A DNA stretch of 12,302 nt from Sideroxydans lithotrophicus (GTDB taxonomy: Bacteria > Pseudomonadota > Gammaproteobacteria > Burkholderiales > Sulfuriferulaceae), in assembly GCA_022736605.1 (NCBI GenBank), contig DZDB01000016.1, positions 10,571 to 22,872 on the forward strand, read 5' to 3'. Position numbers and translations under genes: made by a program. How positions within the stretch are numbered: position 1 is the stretch's first letter; the number at the start of each line of letters is the position of its first letter. Below the pieces are notes generated by a model, which was not told the DNA's origin, did not search any database, and worked only from the letters and a program-made list of their open reading frames with translations. Below, one piece after another: positions 5,765 to 11,183 of this stretch.

Positions 5765-6232
5765 CTATTTGATCGTTGCCAGCTCTCTTTTTAGCGCAAC
5801 GACGTTATCTTCGTGTAGTTTTACTGCGTCTCTTAATTTGGCTACCCGTGTTTTCCAGCTGGCGCTATCGCTTTTTTCATTGACGCGCAGTTTTTCTCCC
5901 GCTTGCTGCGCTGCATGTGCGTCTGCCAGATTGCGTTGTTCTGTTGCCAATTCTGTTTCTAGCACGGTGCGTCGTACATCATCTCGTTTACGCTGTGTGC
6001 TGCTATCAACTTTTGGAAAGTTACTGGGTGTAGACGATGTACTCGTCTCCTTTTTACGTGATGAACTGGCGGATTCCATTACGGTTAGAGCGGGCTCAAG
6101 ATTCAGCTTCTTGGCGCCATGCCGGGGTAGATTGGTATACGTAACCTGGCCTGATTCGTCTACGAATTTATAGATTTCTGCATGTGCAGCAAGACTCAGC
6201 AAGAGGCTGGCAAGCAATAAAATAGCTTTCAT
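5765..6232 (-). CDS. Secreted DUF4124-domain protein with C-terminal coiled coil
   Basis: A 155-residue exported protein. Residues 1-18 are a signal peptide (MKAILLLASLLLSLAAHA), with likely cleavage after AHA. The mature start, EIYKFVDESGQVTYTNLPR, is the DUF4124 signature common in proteobacterial periplasmic proteins of unknown role. A low-complexity Ser/Thr/Lys linker follows, then a charged region (about 95-155) that looks coiled-coil. The start at 6232 is chosen because it begins the signal peptide; an in-frame ATG at 6304 would add an unlikely leader and reach close to the glnA terminator. No convincing SD precedes it. It lies between glnA and ntrB on the same strand, but the glnA terminator separates it from glnA. 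The function is not known; any link to nitrogen control would be positional only. Confidence 0.75.
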   Translation of the reverse strand: MKAILLLASLLLSLAAHAEIYKFVDESGQVTYTNLPRHGAKKLNLEPALTVMESASSSRKKETSTSSTPSNFPKVDSSTQRKRDDVRRTVLETELATEQRNLADAHAAQQAGEKLRVNEKSDSASWKTRVAKLRDAVKLHEDNVVALKRELATIK

Positions 6233-6320
6233 GGGCACAGGGAATAAATGGTGTTCATTTGATAACGGCCAGATTTCGTCCGAGTTTATGGCAAGCACTG
6301 CCATGACGCAACGCGGCTAT

Positions 6321-6350
6321 AAAAAAAGGCGGGATTTACCCGCCTTTTTT
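6321..6350 (-). terminator. Intrinsic terminator of glnA
   Basis: GGCGGG and CCCGCC form a 6-bp GC stem around the loop ATTTA (6334-6338), flanked by seven A and six T. Read on the minus strand it ends in a run of U and lies 17 bases after the glnA stop codon. The symmetric A/T flanks would allow termination in both directions. Confidence 0.92.
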
Positions 6351-6366
6351 GGTTACAGCCGACTTA

Positions 6367-7776
6367 TTACAGTGAATAGTACATTTCAAATTCCACTGGA
6401 TGGGTGGTCATGCGGAACTTGGTCACTTCCTCATTTTTGAGCTCGATGTAGGCATCGATCATCTCATTGGAGAAGACACCGCCGCGCGTCAGGAACTCAC
6501 GATCCTTATCCAGCGCTTCGAGTGCCATTTCCAGCGAATGACATACTTTTGGAATTTTGGCTTCTTCTTCCGGCGGCAAGTCATACAAATTCTTGTCGGC
6601 TGCATCGCCTGGATGAATCTTGTTTTGAATACCGTCAAGACCTGCCATCATCAACGCGGTGAACGCCAGGTAAGGGTTAGCCGACGGATCCGGAAAACGC
6701 ACTTCAATACGCCGCGCTTTTTCACTCGGCACATGAGGGATACGAATCGACGCCGAACGGTTTTTTGCCGAATAAGCCAACATTACCGGCGCTTCAAATC
6801 CGGGCACCAGACGTTTGTATGAATTGGTGCCCGGATTGGTAATGGCGTTCAAGGCTTTGGCGTGTTTGATGATACCGCCGATGTAATACAAAGCCGTTTC
6901 GGACAGACCCGCATAACCATTACCCGCGAACAGATTTTTGCCGTCCTTCCAGATGGACTGGTGCACGTGCATACCCGAGCCATTGTCGCCAACGATAGGC
7001 TTGGGCATGAATGTTGCCGTTTTACCATAAGCATGCGCCACGTTTTGAACCACGTATTTCAAAATCTGCGTTTGGTCGGCGCGGCGTGTCAAGGTGTTGA
7101 AAACCGTACCGATTTCACATTGACCTGCGGTCGCAACTTCATGGTGATGAACCTCAACCGGCACGCCCATTTCTTCGAGCGCAAGACACATTGCCGAGCG
7201 GATATCCTGCAAACTGTCGACTGGTGGTACTGGGAAGTAGCCGCCTTTTACGCCAGGACGGTGGCCCATGTTACCGCCTTCGTATTTCTCTCCAGAACTC
7301 CAGGCAGCTTCTTCCGAATTGATTTTTACCGAAGTGCCCGCCATGTCGGTATGCCACGTTACGGAGTCAAAAATAAAGAACTCTGGTTCCGGACCAAAGT
7401 AAGCGGTATCGCCGATGCCGGTTGACTTGAGGTAAGCCTCGCCACGCTTGGCGATCGATCTTGGGTCGCGATCATAACCTTTCATGTCACTCGGCTCGAT
7501 CACATCGCAAGTCAGCAACAGGGTGGATTCATCCATGAACGGATCCATGCGCGCGCTTTCCGGATCAGGCATCAGGATCATGTCAGAGGCCTGAATACCC
7601 TTCCAGCCAGCGATGGAAGAACCATCAAATGCATGACCATCTGTGAATTTTTCTTCGTTCAGTTGCTTGACGGGCACCGTGACGTGTTGCTCTTTTCCGC
7701 GCGTATCTGTAAAGCGAAAATCAACAAATTTTACTTCGTTGTCTTTTACCATTTTCATTACGTCAGCTATTGCCAT
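6367..7776 (-). CDS. glnA: Glutamine synthetase, type I (GSI-beta)
   Basis: A 469-residue enzyme of standard GSI length that makes glutamine from glutamate, ammonia and ATP in the cytoplasm. Visible signatures are DGSSIAGW (51-58), the metal-binding GPEPEFFIFD (Glu130, Glu132), HHHEVATAGQCEIG, NGSGMHVHQS and NRSASIRIP. Tyr398 in NLYDLPPEE (Tyr397 when the initiator Met is not counted) is the adenylylation site, so GlnE-type control is expected. SD GAGGAG precedes the ATG. Upstream are a sigma-54 promoter and NtrC-type dyads, so transcription should rise under nitrogen limitation; the strong terminator isolates it from the DUF4124 gene and ntrBC. Confidence 0.98.
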   Translation of the reverse strand: MAIADVMKMVKDNEVKFVDFRFTDTRGKEQHVTVPVKQLNEEKFTDGHAFDGSSIAGWKGIQASDMILMPDPESARMDPFMDESTLLLTCDVIEPSDMKGYDRDPRSIAKRGEAYLKSTGIGDTAYFGPEPEFFIFDSVTWHTDMAGTSVKINSEEAAWSSGEKYEGGNMGHRPGVKGGYFPVPPVDSLQDIRSAMCLALEEMGVPVEVHHHEVATAGQCEIGTVFNTLTRRADQTQILKYVVQNVAHAYGKTATFMPKPIVGDNGSGMHVHQSIWKDGKNLFAGNGYAGLSETALYYIGGIIKHAKALNAITNPGTNSYKRLVPGFEAPVMLAYSAKNRSASIRIPHVPSEKARRIEVRFPDPSANPYLAFTALMMAGLDGIQNKIHPGDAADKNLYDLPPEEEAKIPKVCHSLEMALEALDKDREFLTRGGVFSNEMIDAYIELKNEEVTKFRMTTHPVEFEMYYSL

Positions 7777-7850
7777 TTAAATCTCCTCGCTTGTGCGTTT
7801 GTAAAAACAAAAACAATCGTTGTGGTTTGATGAATAGATTGCGCAAATTT

Positions 7851-7866
7851 AGCATGGAACATGCCA
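7851..7866 (-). promoter_or_regulatory. Sigma-54 promoter of glnA
   Basis: The minus strand reads TGGCATGTTCCATGCT, a near match to TGGCACG-N4-TTGCW with exact GG-N10-GC spacing. The predicted start is near 7840, about 64 bases before the glnA ATG. A nitrogen-regulated glnA promoter is the expected arrangement, and NtrC-type sites lie upstream. Confidence 0.75.
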
Positions 7867-7870
7867 ATAC

Positions 7871-7887
7871 AGCACCAAGCTGGTGTT
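7871..7887. promoter_or_regulatory. NtrC-type dyad close to the glnA promoter
   Basis: AGCACCAAGCTGGTGTT is a dyad fitting TGCAC-N7-GTGCA at 8 of 10 defined positions. Its centre is about 39 bp upstream of the predicted start, just behind the -24 element. By analogy with the weak proximal sites of E. coli glnA it may modulate transcription at high NtrC-P; this is inference. Confidence 0.5.
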
Positions 7888-8012
7888 TTCGCCAGTTGAG
7901 GCAAGTAGCACGTCAATATTAACGACGGCCAGGCCAGACCAGGGTTTTACGCTGCCTATTTCCAGACGAGTAATTGTGCCACAAGGCGTTTACGCGCTGT
8001 CGCTAAATTTTA

Positions 8013-8059
8013 TGCACTATTTATGTGCGTCTTATGTTTTTTTGCCTGTTTTTGGTGCA
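8013..8059. promoter_or_regulatory. Tandem NtrC binding sites (glnA enhancer)
   Basis: Two 17-bp sites fit TGCAC-N7-GTGCA: TGCACTATTTATGTGCG at 8013-8029 (9 of 10 defined bases) and TGCCTGTTTTTGGTGCA at 8043-8059 (8 of 10). Their centres are 30 bp apart, close to three helical turns, like the paired enhancer of E. coli glnA (32 bp). They lie about 180 and 210 bp upstream of the predicted glnA start. They are also 80-120 bp upstream of the divergent rhodanese gene. Confidence 0.65.
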
Positions 8060-8103
8060 TTCAGAGCAATCTGAATCTTTGCTTGTTCAATATGGATTCT
8101 GAC

Positions 8104-8109
8104 TATACT
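8104..8109 (+). promoter_or_regulatory. Possible -10 element of the rhodanese gene
   Basis: TATACT matches the -10 consensus at 5 of 6 positions, 27 bases before the rhodanese ATG. The candidate -35 elements give poor spacing (TTGTTC at 8083-8088 with 15 bp, or TTGCTT at 8079-8084 with 19 bp), so this is a weak call. Confidence 0.4.
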
Positions 8110-8136
8110 GAAATTGTGCTTATTTTGGAGCCTGCC

Positions 8137-8589
8137 ATGCCTACGCTAAGTGAGTTTTTGCATCGCGCACAAGCACGTGCTCAACAAGAAAATTTGCCTT
8201 ACGAGGGGGCGCTGATCCCTTTGGAGGCAAATTTTATCTGGCAACATGCGCCTGGTGCCAAGCTGGTCGATGTGCGCTCACATGCTGAAATCGAGTTGGT
8301 TGGCTATATTCCTGGTGCAATCTTGCTTGAGTGGCAAGCATTTCCGGATTGGAAAATTAACCCTTATTTTTTACCTCAATTGAAACAACTCGTTGATAAA
8401 CAATCACTTGTCATGTTTTTATGCCGAAGTGGCGGGCGTTCACATCAAAGTGCAGTTATGGCGCATGCGGCGGGTTACACGGAAGTGTATAACGTCCTTG
8501 AAGGTTTTGAAGGCGATAGAAATGCGTTATTACATCGAGGGGCAGGAAAGGGCTGGAAAGCCGCAGGCTTAAGCTGGATACAAAAATAG
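8137..8589 (+). CDS. Single-domain rhodanese-like sulfurtransferase
   Basis: A 150-residue soluble protein. The rhodanese fold runs from about residue 25 to 125, with KLVDVRSHAEIELVGYIPGA at the start and the active-site loop C96-R-S-G-G-R-S, the six-residue loop size usual for sulfur transferases rather than the longer loop of Cdc25-type phosphatases. Cys96 would carry the persulfide. No signal peptide or membrane segment. The ATG at 8137 has TGGAG 6 bases upstream and begins the protein sensibly; an in-frame ATG at 8023 would add a Cys-rich, unrelated leader running through the NtrC sites. Codon use is more AT-rich than in the neighbours. It is divergent from glnA and stands alone. Sulfur donor and acceptor cannot be told from sequence. 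Confidence 0.88.
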   Translation: MPTLSEFLHRAQARAQQENLPYEGALIPLEANFIWQHAPGAKLVDVRSHAEIELVGYIPGAILLEWQAFPDWKINPYFLPQLKQLVDKQSLVMFLCRSGGRSHQSAVMAHAAGYTEVYNVLEGFEGDRNALLHRGAGKGWKAAGLSWIQK

Positions 8590-8926
8590 ACTTGTAGCAT
8601 CATATTTAGATTTTAATTTTGATCTATATAAATTCAATAATAATAGATAAGCCTCATCACTTTTTTGTATAAGAACAGTTTTTCTATATTATTCATATTG
8701 ATAGCCTTGGTTTAAGTGTGTAAATGAGTTTCGTATGGTGCAGTGATAATTTGTGGATAAGTCGCACCTAACAGCAAAAGCGTTCATTGTGCACAAATTA
8801 TCCACAGCTTCTATTCAAACTTGTTCAGCGTAGTGTTCTGACGATACAGTCCCGGATATTGAATTTTTGCTGCACAGGTAAACGAATCCGGTAAACTCGG
8901 CACATTTTTCGAGTCGGGAGTTGTAT
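8590..8926. other. AT-rich intergenic spacer between rhodanese gene and aroE
   Basis: This 337-bp stretch has no credible gene. The first 110 bases are strongly AT-rich, including GATCTATATAAATTCAATAA near 8625, and no clear rhodanese terminator is visible. Positions 8745-8806 hold two DnaA boxes in an inverted repeat. Near aroE there is a small dyad ACTCG-N10-CGAGT (8895-8914) just before the SD. Promoter candidates for aroE are weak, for example TTGTTC at 8821 with TACAGT at 8845 (18 bp spacing). Confidence 0.6.
8745..8806. repeat. Inverted repeat carrying two perfect DnaA boxes
   Basis: TGTGGATAA at 8752-8760 and TTATCCACA at 8798-8806 are exact DnaA boxes in opposite orientations, 37 bp apart. 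They overlap a longer inverted repeat, GATAATTTGTG (8745-8755) with CACAAATTATC (8792-8802). No other exact box was found by eye in the window. The flanking sequence toward 8600-8700 is AT-rich. The boxes are seen directly; DnaA binding is inferred. This is not near dnaA, dnaN, gyrB or rpmH, so it is more likely a regulatory or titration site than the origin. Confidence 0.7.
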
Positions 8927-9745
8927 GTGAGTGCGCACTATGCTGTCATCGGCAACCCTGTTTTGCATTCAAAATCACCGTTGATTCATGCTTTGTTCGC
9001 ACAGGAAACGGCGCAAAATATAGTGTATGACCGCGTAGAAGCGGCGTTGGATGGATTTGCTGCCTGTGTGCAGCAATTACAGCAAAATGGCATGGTGGGC
9101 GCCAATGTAACGGTGCCATTCAAAGCGCAGGCATTTGCTTTGGCAGATACGCTGACGGATCGTGCACGTCAGGCGGGTGCGGTCAATACCCTGAAATTTA
9201 CCAGTGTGGGGATTGAGGGCGATAACACAGATGGGATCGGTCTGGTCACCGACATTCGTCAAAATCTTGACTTTGAGTTGACGCAAAAGCGTATTTTGAT
9301 TTTGGGTGCAGGAGGCGCGGCACGTGGGGTCATCCAGCCGTTATTGGCGAGCCAGCCTGGAATGCTGGTGATCGCAAACCGTAGCGAGCAACGTGCGTAT
9401 GCGCTGAAACAACAATTCCAGCCGTATGGCATCGTAGAAGCCTGTCGTTATTCGCAGTTGGCAGGCATGCAGTTTGATCTGATTATCAATGCGACTTCGG
9501 CGAGTTTGTCGGATCAGTTGCCACCGTTACCGCAGGGCTGTTTTGCACCGAATAGCCTGGCTTACGACATGATGTATGGCAAGGGCGACACCCCATTTTT
9601 AAGCTTTGCACTGCGTCAGGGTGCCGCACGCTGTGCAGATGGACTTGGAATGCTGGTGGAACAGGCAGCTGCGGCATTTTATTTCTGGCGCCGGGTACAT
9701 CCAGCGACAGCGCCCGTTATAGCTGCGTTGCGTGCCATGGCATGA
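8927..9745 (+). CDS. aroE: Shikimate dehydrogenase (NADP+)
   Basis: A 272-residue enzyme of normal AroE length that reduces 3-dehydroshikimate to shikimate with NADPH in the aromatic amino-acid pathway. Visible motifs are the substrate-binding HSKSP (Ser15, Ser17), NVTVPFK with catalytic Lys66, AGAVNTL (Asn87), DNTDGIG with catalytic Asp102, the dinucleotide-binding GAGGAARG, and NRSEQRA after the second Rossmann strand, typical of NADP specificity. I chose the GTG at 8927 because GGGAG lies 6 bases upstream; the in-frame TTG at 8921 touches that SD. The stop overlaps the mtgA ATG by 4 bp (ATGA), so the two are translationally coupled, as in many betaproteobacteria. Confidence 0.95.
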   Translation: MSAHYAVIGNPVLHSKSPLIHALFAQETAQNIVYDRVEAALDGFAACVQQLQQNGMVGANVTVPFKAQAFALADTLTDRARQAGAVNTLKFTSVGIEGDNTDGIGLVTDIRQNLDFELTQKRILILGAGGAARGVIQPLLASQPGMLVIANRSEQRAYALKQQFQPYGIVEACRYSQLAGMQFDLIINATSASLSDQLPPLPQGCFAPNSLAYDMMYGKGDTPFLSFALRQGAARCADGLGMLVEQAAAAFYFWRRVHPATAPVIAALRAMA

Positions 9746-10434
9746 TGATGAAATGGTTACGTCGCAGTTTGCTTGTGCTGGTGGTGCTGGTACTGGGGTA
9801 TCAGCTCTGGATTTTTGCGCATGTCTGGTGGTGGGTGGATCATAATCCGGCGAACAGTGCGTTTATGGATGAACGCTTGAATATTCTGCAGGAAAACAAC
9901 CCCGATGCAGAATTGCGTCACAAGTGGGTGCCGTACAATCAGATTTCGGGCAATCTCAAGCGCGCGCTGGTAGCAGCGGAGGATGCGCGGTTTTTGAGCC
10001 ACGACGGATTTGATTGGGAAGGCATTCAGCTGGCAGCAGAAAAAAACCTTAAAAAAGGCAAAATTGTGGCAGGCGGGTCTACTATCAGTCAGCAACTGGC
10101 CAAAAATCTTTTTTTATCAGGCAGTCGCACACCCTGGCGCAAACTCCAGGAGGCCATCATTACGGTTATGCTCGAACAGATGATGAGTAAACGCCGGATT
10201 CTGGAAATTTACATGAACGTGATCGAGTGGGGTAATGGCGTGTTTGGCGCCAATGCGGCCGCGCATTATTACTATCGAACGTCACAGGCCAGACTGAGTA
10301 GTGGACAGGCTGCCAAACTGGCGGCAATGGTACCGAATCCGCGCTACTACGACACGCACAGAAATGCGCGTGGCTTGCTGCGCCGTGCCGGGATTATTCA
10401 GGCACGAATGAGTCAGGCCGCAGTGCCGCGTTAA
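9742..10434 (+). CDS. mtgA: Monofunctional biosynthetic peptidoglycan glycosyltransferase
   Basis: A 230-residue inner-membrane enzyme that polymerises lipid II into glycan strands without a transpeptidase domain. One membrane anchor spans residues about 8-28. GT51 motifs follow in order: AAEDARFLSHDGFDWEGI with probable catalytic Glu80, GGSTISQQLAKNLFLS (111-126), RKLQEAIITVMLE, and KRRILEIYMNVIEWGNGVFGA (150-170). The protein ends soon after MVPNPRYYDTHR, as expected for the monofunctional family. Translation probably starts at the first of three tandem ATG codons, the one overlapping the aroE stop; the other two would change little. It ends 7 bp from the convergent copper chaperone gene with no obvious terminator between. 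Confidence 0.95.
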   Translation: MMMKWLRRSLLVLVVLVLGYQLWIFAHVWWWVDHNPANSAFMDERLNILQENNPDAELRHKWVPYNQISGNLKRALVAAEDARFLSHDGFDWEGIQLAAEKNLKKGKIVAGGSTISQQLAKNLFLSGSRTPWRKLQEAIITVMLEQMMSKRRILEIYMNVIEWGNGVFGANAAAHYYYRTSQARLSSGQAAKLAAMVPNPRYYDTHRNARGLLRRAGIIQARMSQAAVPR

Positions 10435-10441
10435 ATAACCG

Positions 10442-10882
10442 TCAGTGCATCATGCCGCCTTGCATATCGCGCACCTGCGCCTTGACTTCGATGACTTGCG
10501 GTTTCTTGTTTTCGGTTTCAATCGTGAGTTTGATTGGCACAATTTCCCCGGCTTTCATGGGTTGCTTGAGATCGAATAGCATCAGGTGAAAACCACCGGG
10601 TGACAGCTTGACGGGCTTGCCTTTTGGTAGCGGCAAGACTTTGATTTCACGCATTTCCATCACGCCATTGTTCATGTTCATGGTATGGACTTCCATGTTG
10701 CCCGCAGCGCTGCTTTGTGCGCCGGTCAACATTGCTTTTTCCGGGCTGGTAATAGTCATGAAAGCACCCGCTACCTGCTGACCAGGAACGGTTGCACGGA
10801 TCCAGGCATTCTCTACTTTGATACCTGCGGCCCAAGCACCGTGTGCTAACAGGGCGAAGGTTAAAATAGCGATACGTTTCAT
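10442..10882 (-). CDS. Periplasmic copper chaperone PCu(A)C
   Basis: A 146-residue exported protein. Residues 1-18 are a signal peptide ending AWA. The mature domain carries the PCu(A)C copper site H-x10-M-x21-H-x-M exactly: His66, Met77, His99 and Met101, with WIRATVPGQ and PGGFHLMLFDLKQPM as family hallmarks. The C terminus (MQGGMMH) is rich in Met/His and may add a weak copper site. The family delivers Cu(I) in the periplasm, often to the CuA or CuB centres of terminal oxidases. The ATG at 10882 has GGAG 7 bases upstream; the longer frame from 10993 would translate through the terminator hairpin and lose the signal peptide. Upstream on the same strand is a structured element ending in a terminator, so expression may depend on readthrough or on a promoter downstream of it. 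Confidence 0.92.
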   Translation of the reverse strand: MKRIAILTFALLAHGAWAAGIKVENAWIRATVPGQQVAGAFMTITSPEKAMLTGAQSSAAGNMEVHTMNMNNGVMEMREIKVLPLPKGKPVKLSPGGFHLMLFDLKQPMKAGEIVPIKLTIETENKKPQVIEVKAQVRDMQGGMMH

Positions 10883-10930
10883 GAGAATTCTCCAATGTGA
10901 ATGATGGTTTGATTCTAGTTCAAACCGGGT

Positions 10931-10955
10931 AAAAAAGTCCCGCACAAGGCGGGAC
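10931..10955 (-). terminator. Intrinsic terminator upstream of the copper chaperone gene
   Basis: GTCCCGC (10937-10943) and GCGGGAC (10949-10955) make a 7-bp GC-rich stem with a 5-base loop. On the minus strand it is followed by six U (10931-10936). It points toward the PCu(A)C gene, with no coding gene upstream for it to end. It therefore terminates either a short RNA or a leader transcript of the chaperone gene. Confidence 0.85.
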
Positions 10956-11002
10956 GGAGTCGGAGGTATGCGGACGTCGCCAAACGCCCCCATACCATTC
11001 CA
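10931..11002 (-). ncRNA. Candidate small RNA or attenuator leader (unrecognised family)
   Basis: On the minus strand a stem-loop at 10965-10996 pairs GGTATG with CATACC and, after a single G/G mismatch, GGGCG with CGTCC around an 8-base loop. An unpaired stretch rich in CU (CCUCCGACUCC) follows, then the intrinsic terminator. A -10-like TTTAAT lies at 11008-11013, giving a start near 11002 and an RNA of about 70 nt. Upstream the perfect dyad TTGCCT-GAT-AGGCAA (11024-11038) could be an operator, or a first hairpin if transcription starts earlier. I do not recognise an RNA family. The alternatives are a trans-acting sRNA with an anti-SD-like CCUCC, or an attenuating leader of the copper chaperone gene. 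Confidence 0.45.
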
Positions 11003-11023
11003 TGCTAATTAAACCGACTAAAC

Positions 11024-11038
11024 TTGCCTATCAGGCAA
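11024..11038. repeat. Perfect dyad TTGCCT-GAT-AGGCAA
   Basis: A 6-bp perfect inverted repeat with a 3-base centre, extending with a G-T and two A-T pairs to about 9 bp. It lies where a -35 element would be for the minus-strand candidate RNA and next to a TTGTCGCAGC repeat. A regulator operator or an RNA hairpin both fit. A second, weaker dyad, CATAG-N5-CTATG, is at 11062-11076. Confidence 0.5.
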
Positions 11039-11039
11039 A

Positions 11040-11168
11040 TTGTCGCAGCCGGTGACTGATCCATAGCATGTCTATGTTGTGGCGGGATATTTCAGGCACT
11101 ACATACGGGCAACATGCGCGTTATGCAAATGCGACTAATTGTCGCAGCCAAATCGGTCTTGTCGCAGC
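11040..11168 (+). repeat. Three direct copies of TTGTCGCAGC
   Basis: Exact copies occur at 11040-11049, 11139-11148 and 11159-11168. The first two extend to the 13-mer AATTGTCGCAGCC, 99 bp apart. The core GTCGCA is the half-site of RegA/PrrA/RegR-type operators. All copies lie in the spacer before the RegB-type kinase. Confidence 0.75.
11130..11146. promoter_or_regulatory. RegA/PrrA-type operator TGCGAC-N5-GTCGCA
   Basis: A perfect 6-bp inverted repeat with a 5-base centre (TAATT), fitting the GCGNC-Nx-GNCGC pattern described for RegA/PrrA/RegR response regulators. It is 38 bases before the ATG of a RegB/PrrB-type kinase, pointing to autoregulation. A weak plus-strand promoter, TTGTGG at 11077 and TACATA at 11100 with 17 bp spacing, would place the operator just downstream of the start point. 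Binding is inferred. Confidence 0.6.
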
Positions 11169-11183
11169 GTACAATCGCACGAC

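Noticed and set aside
7961..7982. Second sigma-54 promoter (TGGCAC near 7975, minus strand)
   Set aside because: The -24 element is present but the -12 position reads CG instead of GC at the required spacing.
8023..8136. Upstream start for the rhodanese at 8023
   Set aside because: The added segment has no similarity to rhodaneses and covers the NtrC-type sites and the -10 candidate; ATG 8137 has TGGAG 6 bases upstream.
8590..8926. Chromosomal replication origin
   Set aside because: Only two exact DnaA boxes are present and no dnaA, dnaN, gyrB, rpmH or gidA genes are nearby, so oriC is not supported, although a DnaA-binding site remains likely.
10883..10993. Longer start for the copper chaperone at 10993
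   Set aside because: It would translate through the intrinsic terminator and bury the signal peptide; ATG 10882 has a good SD.
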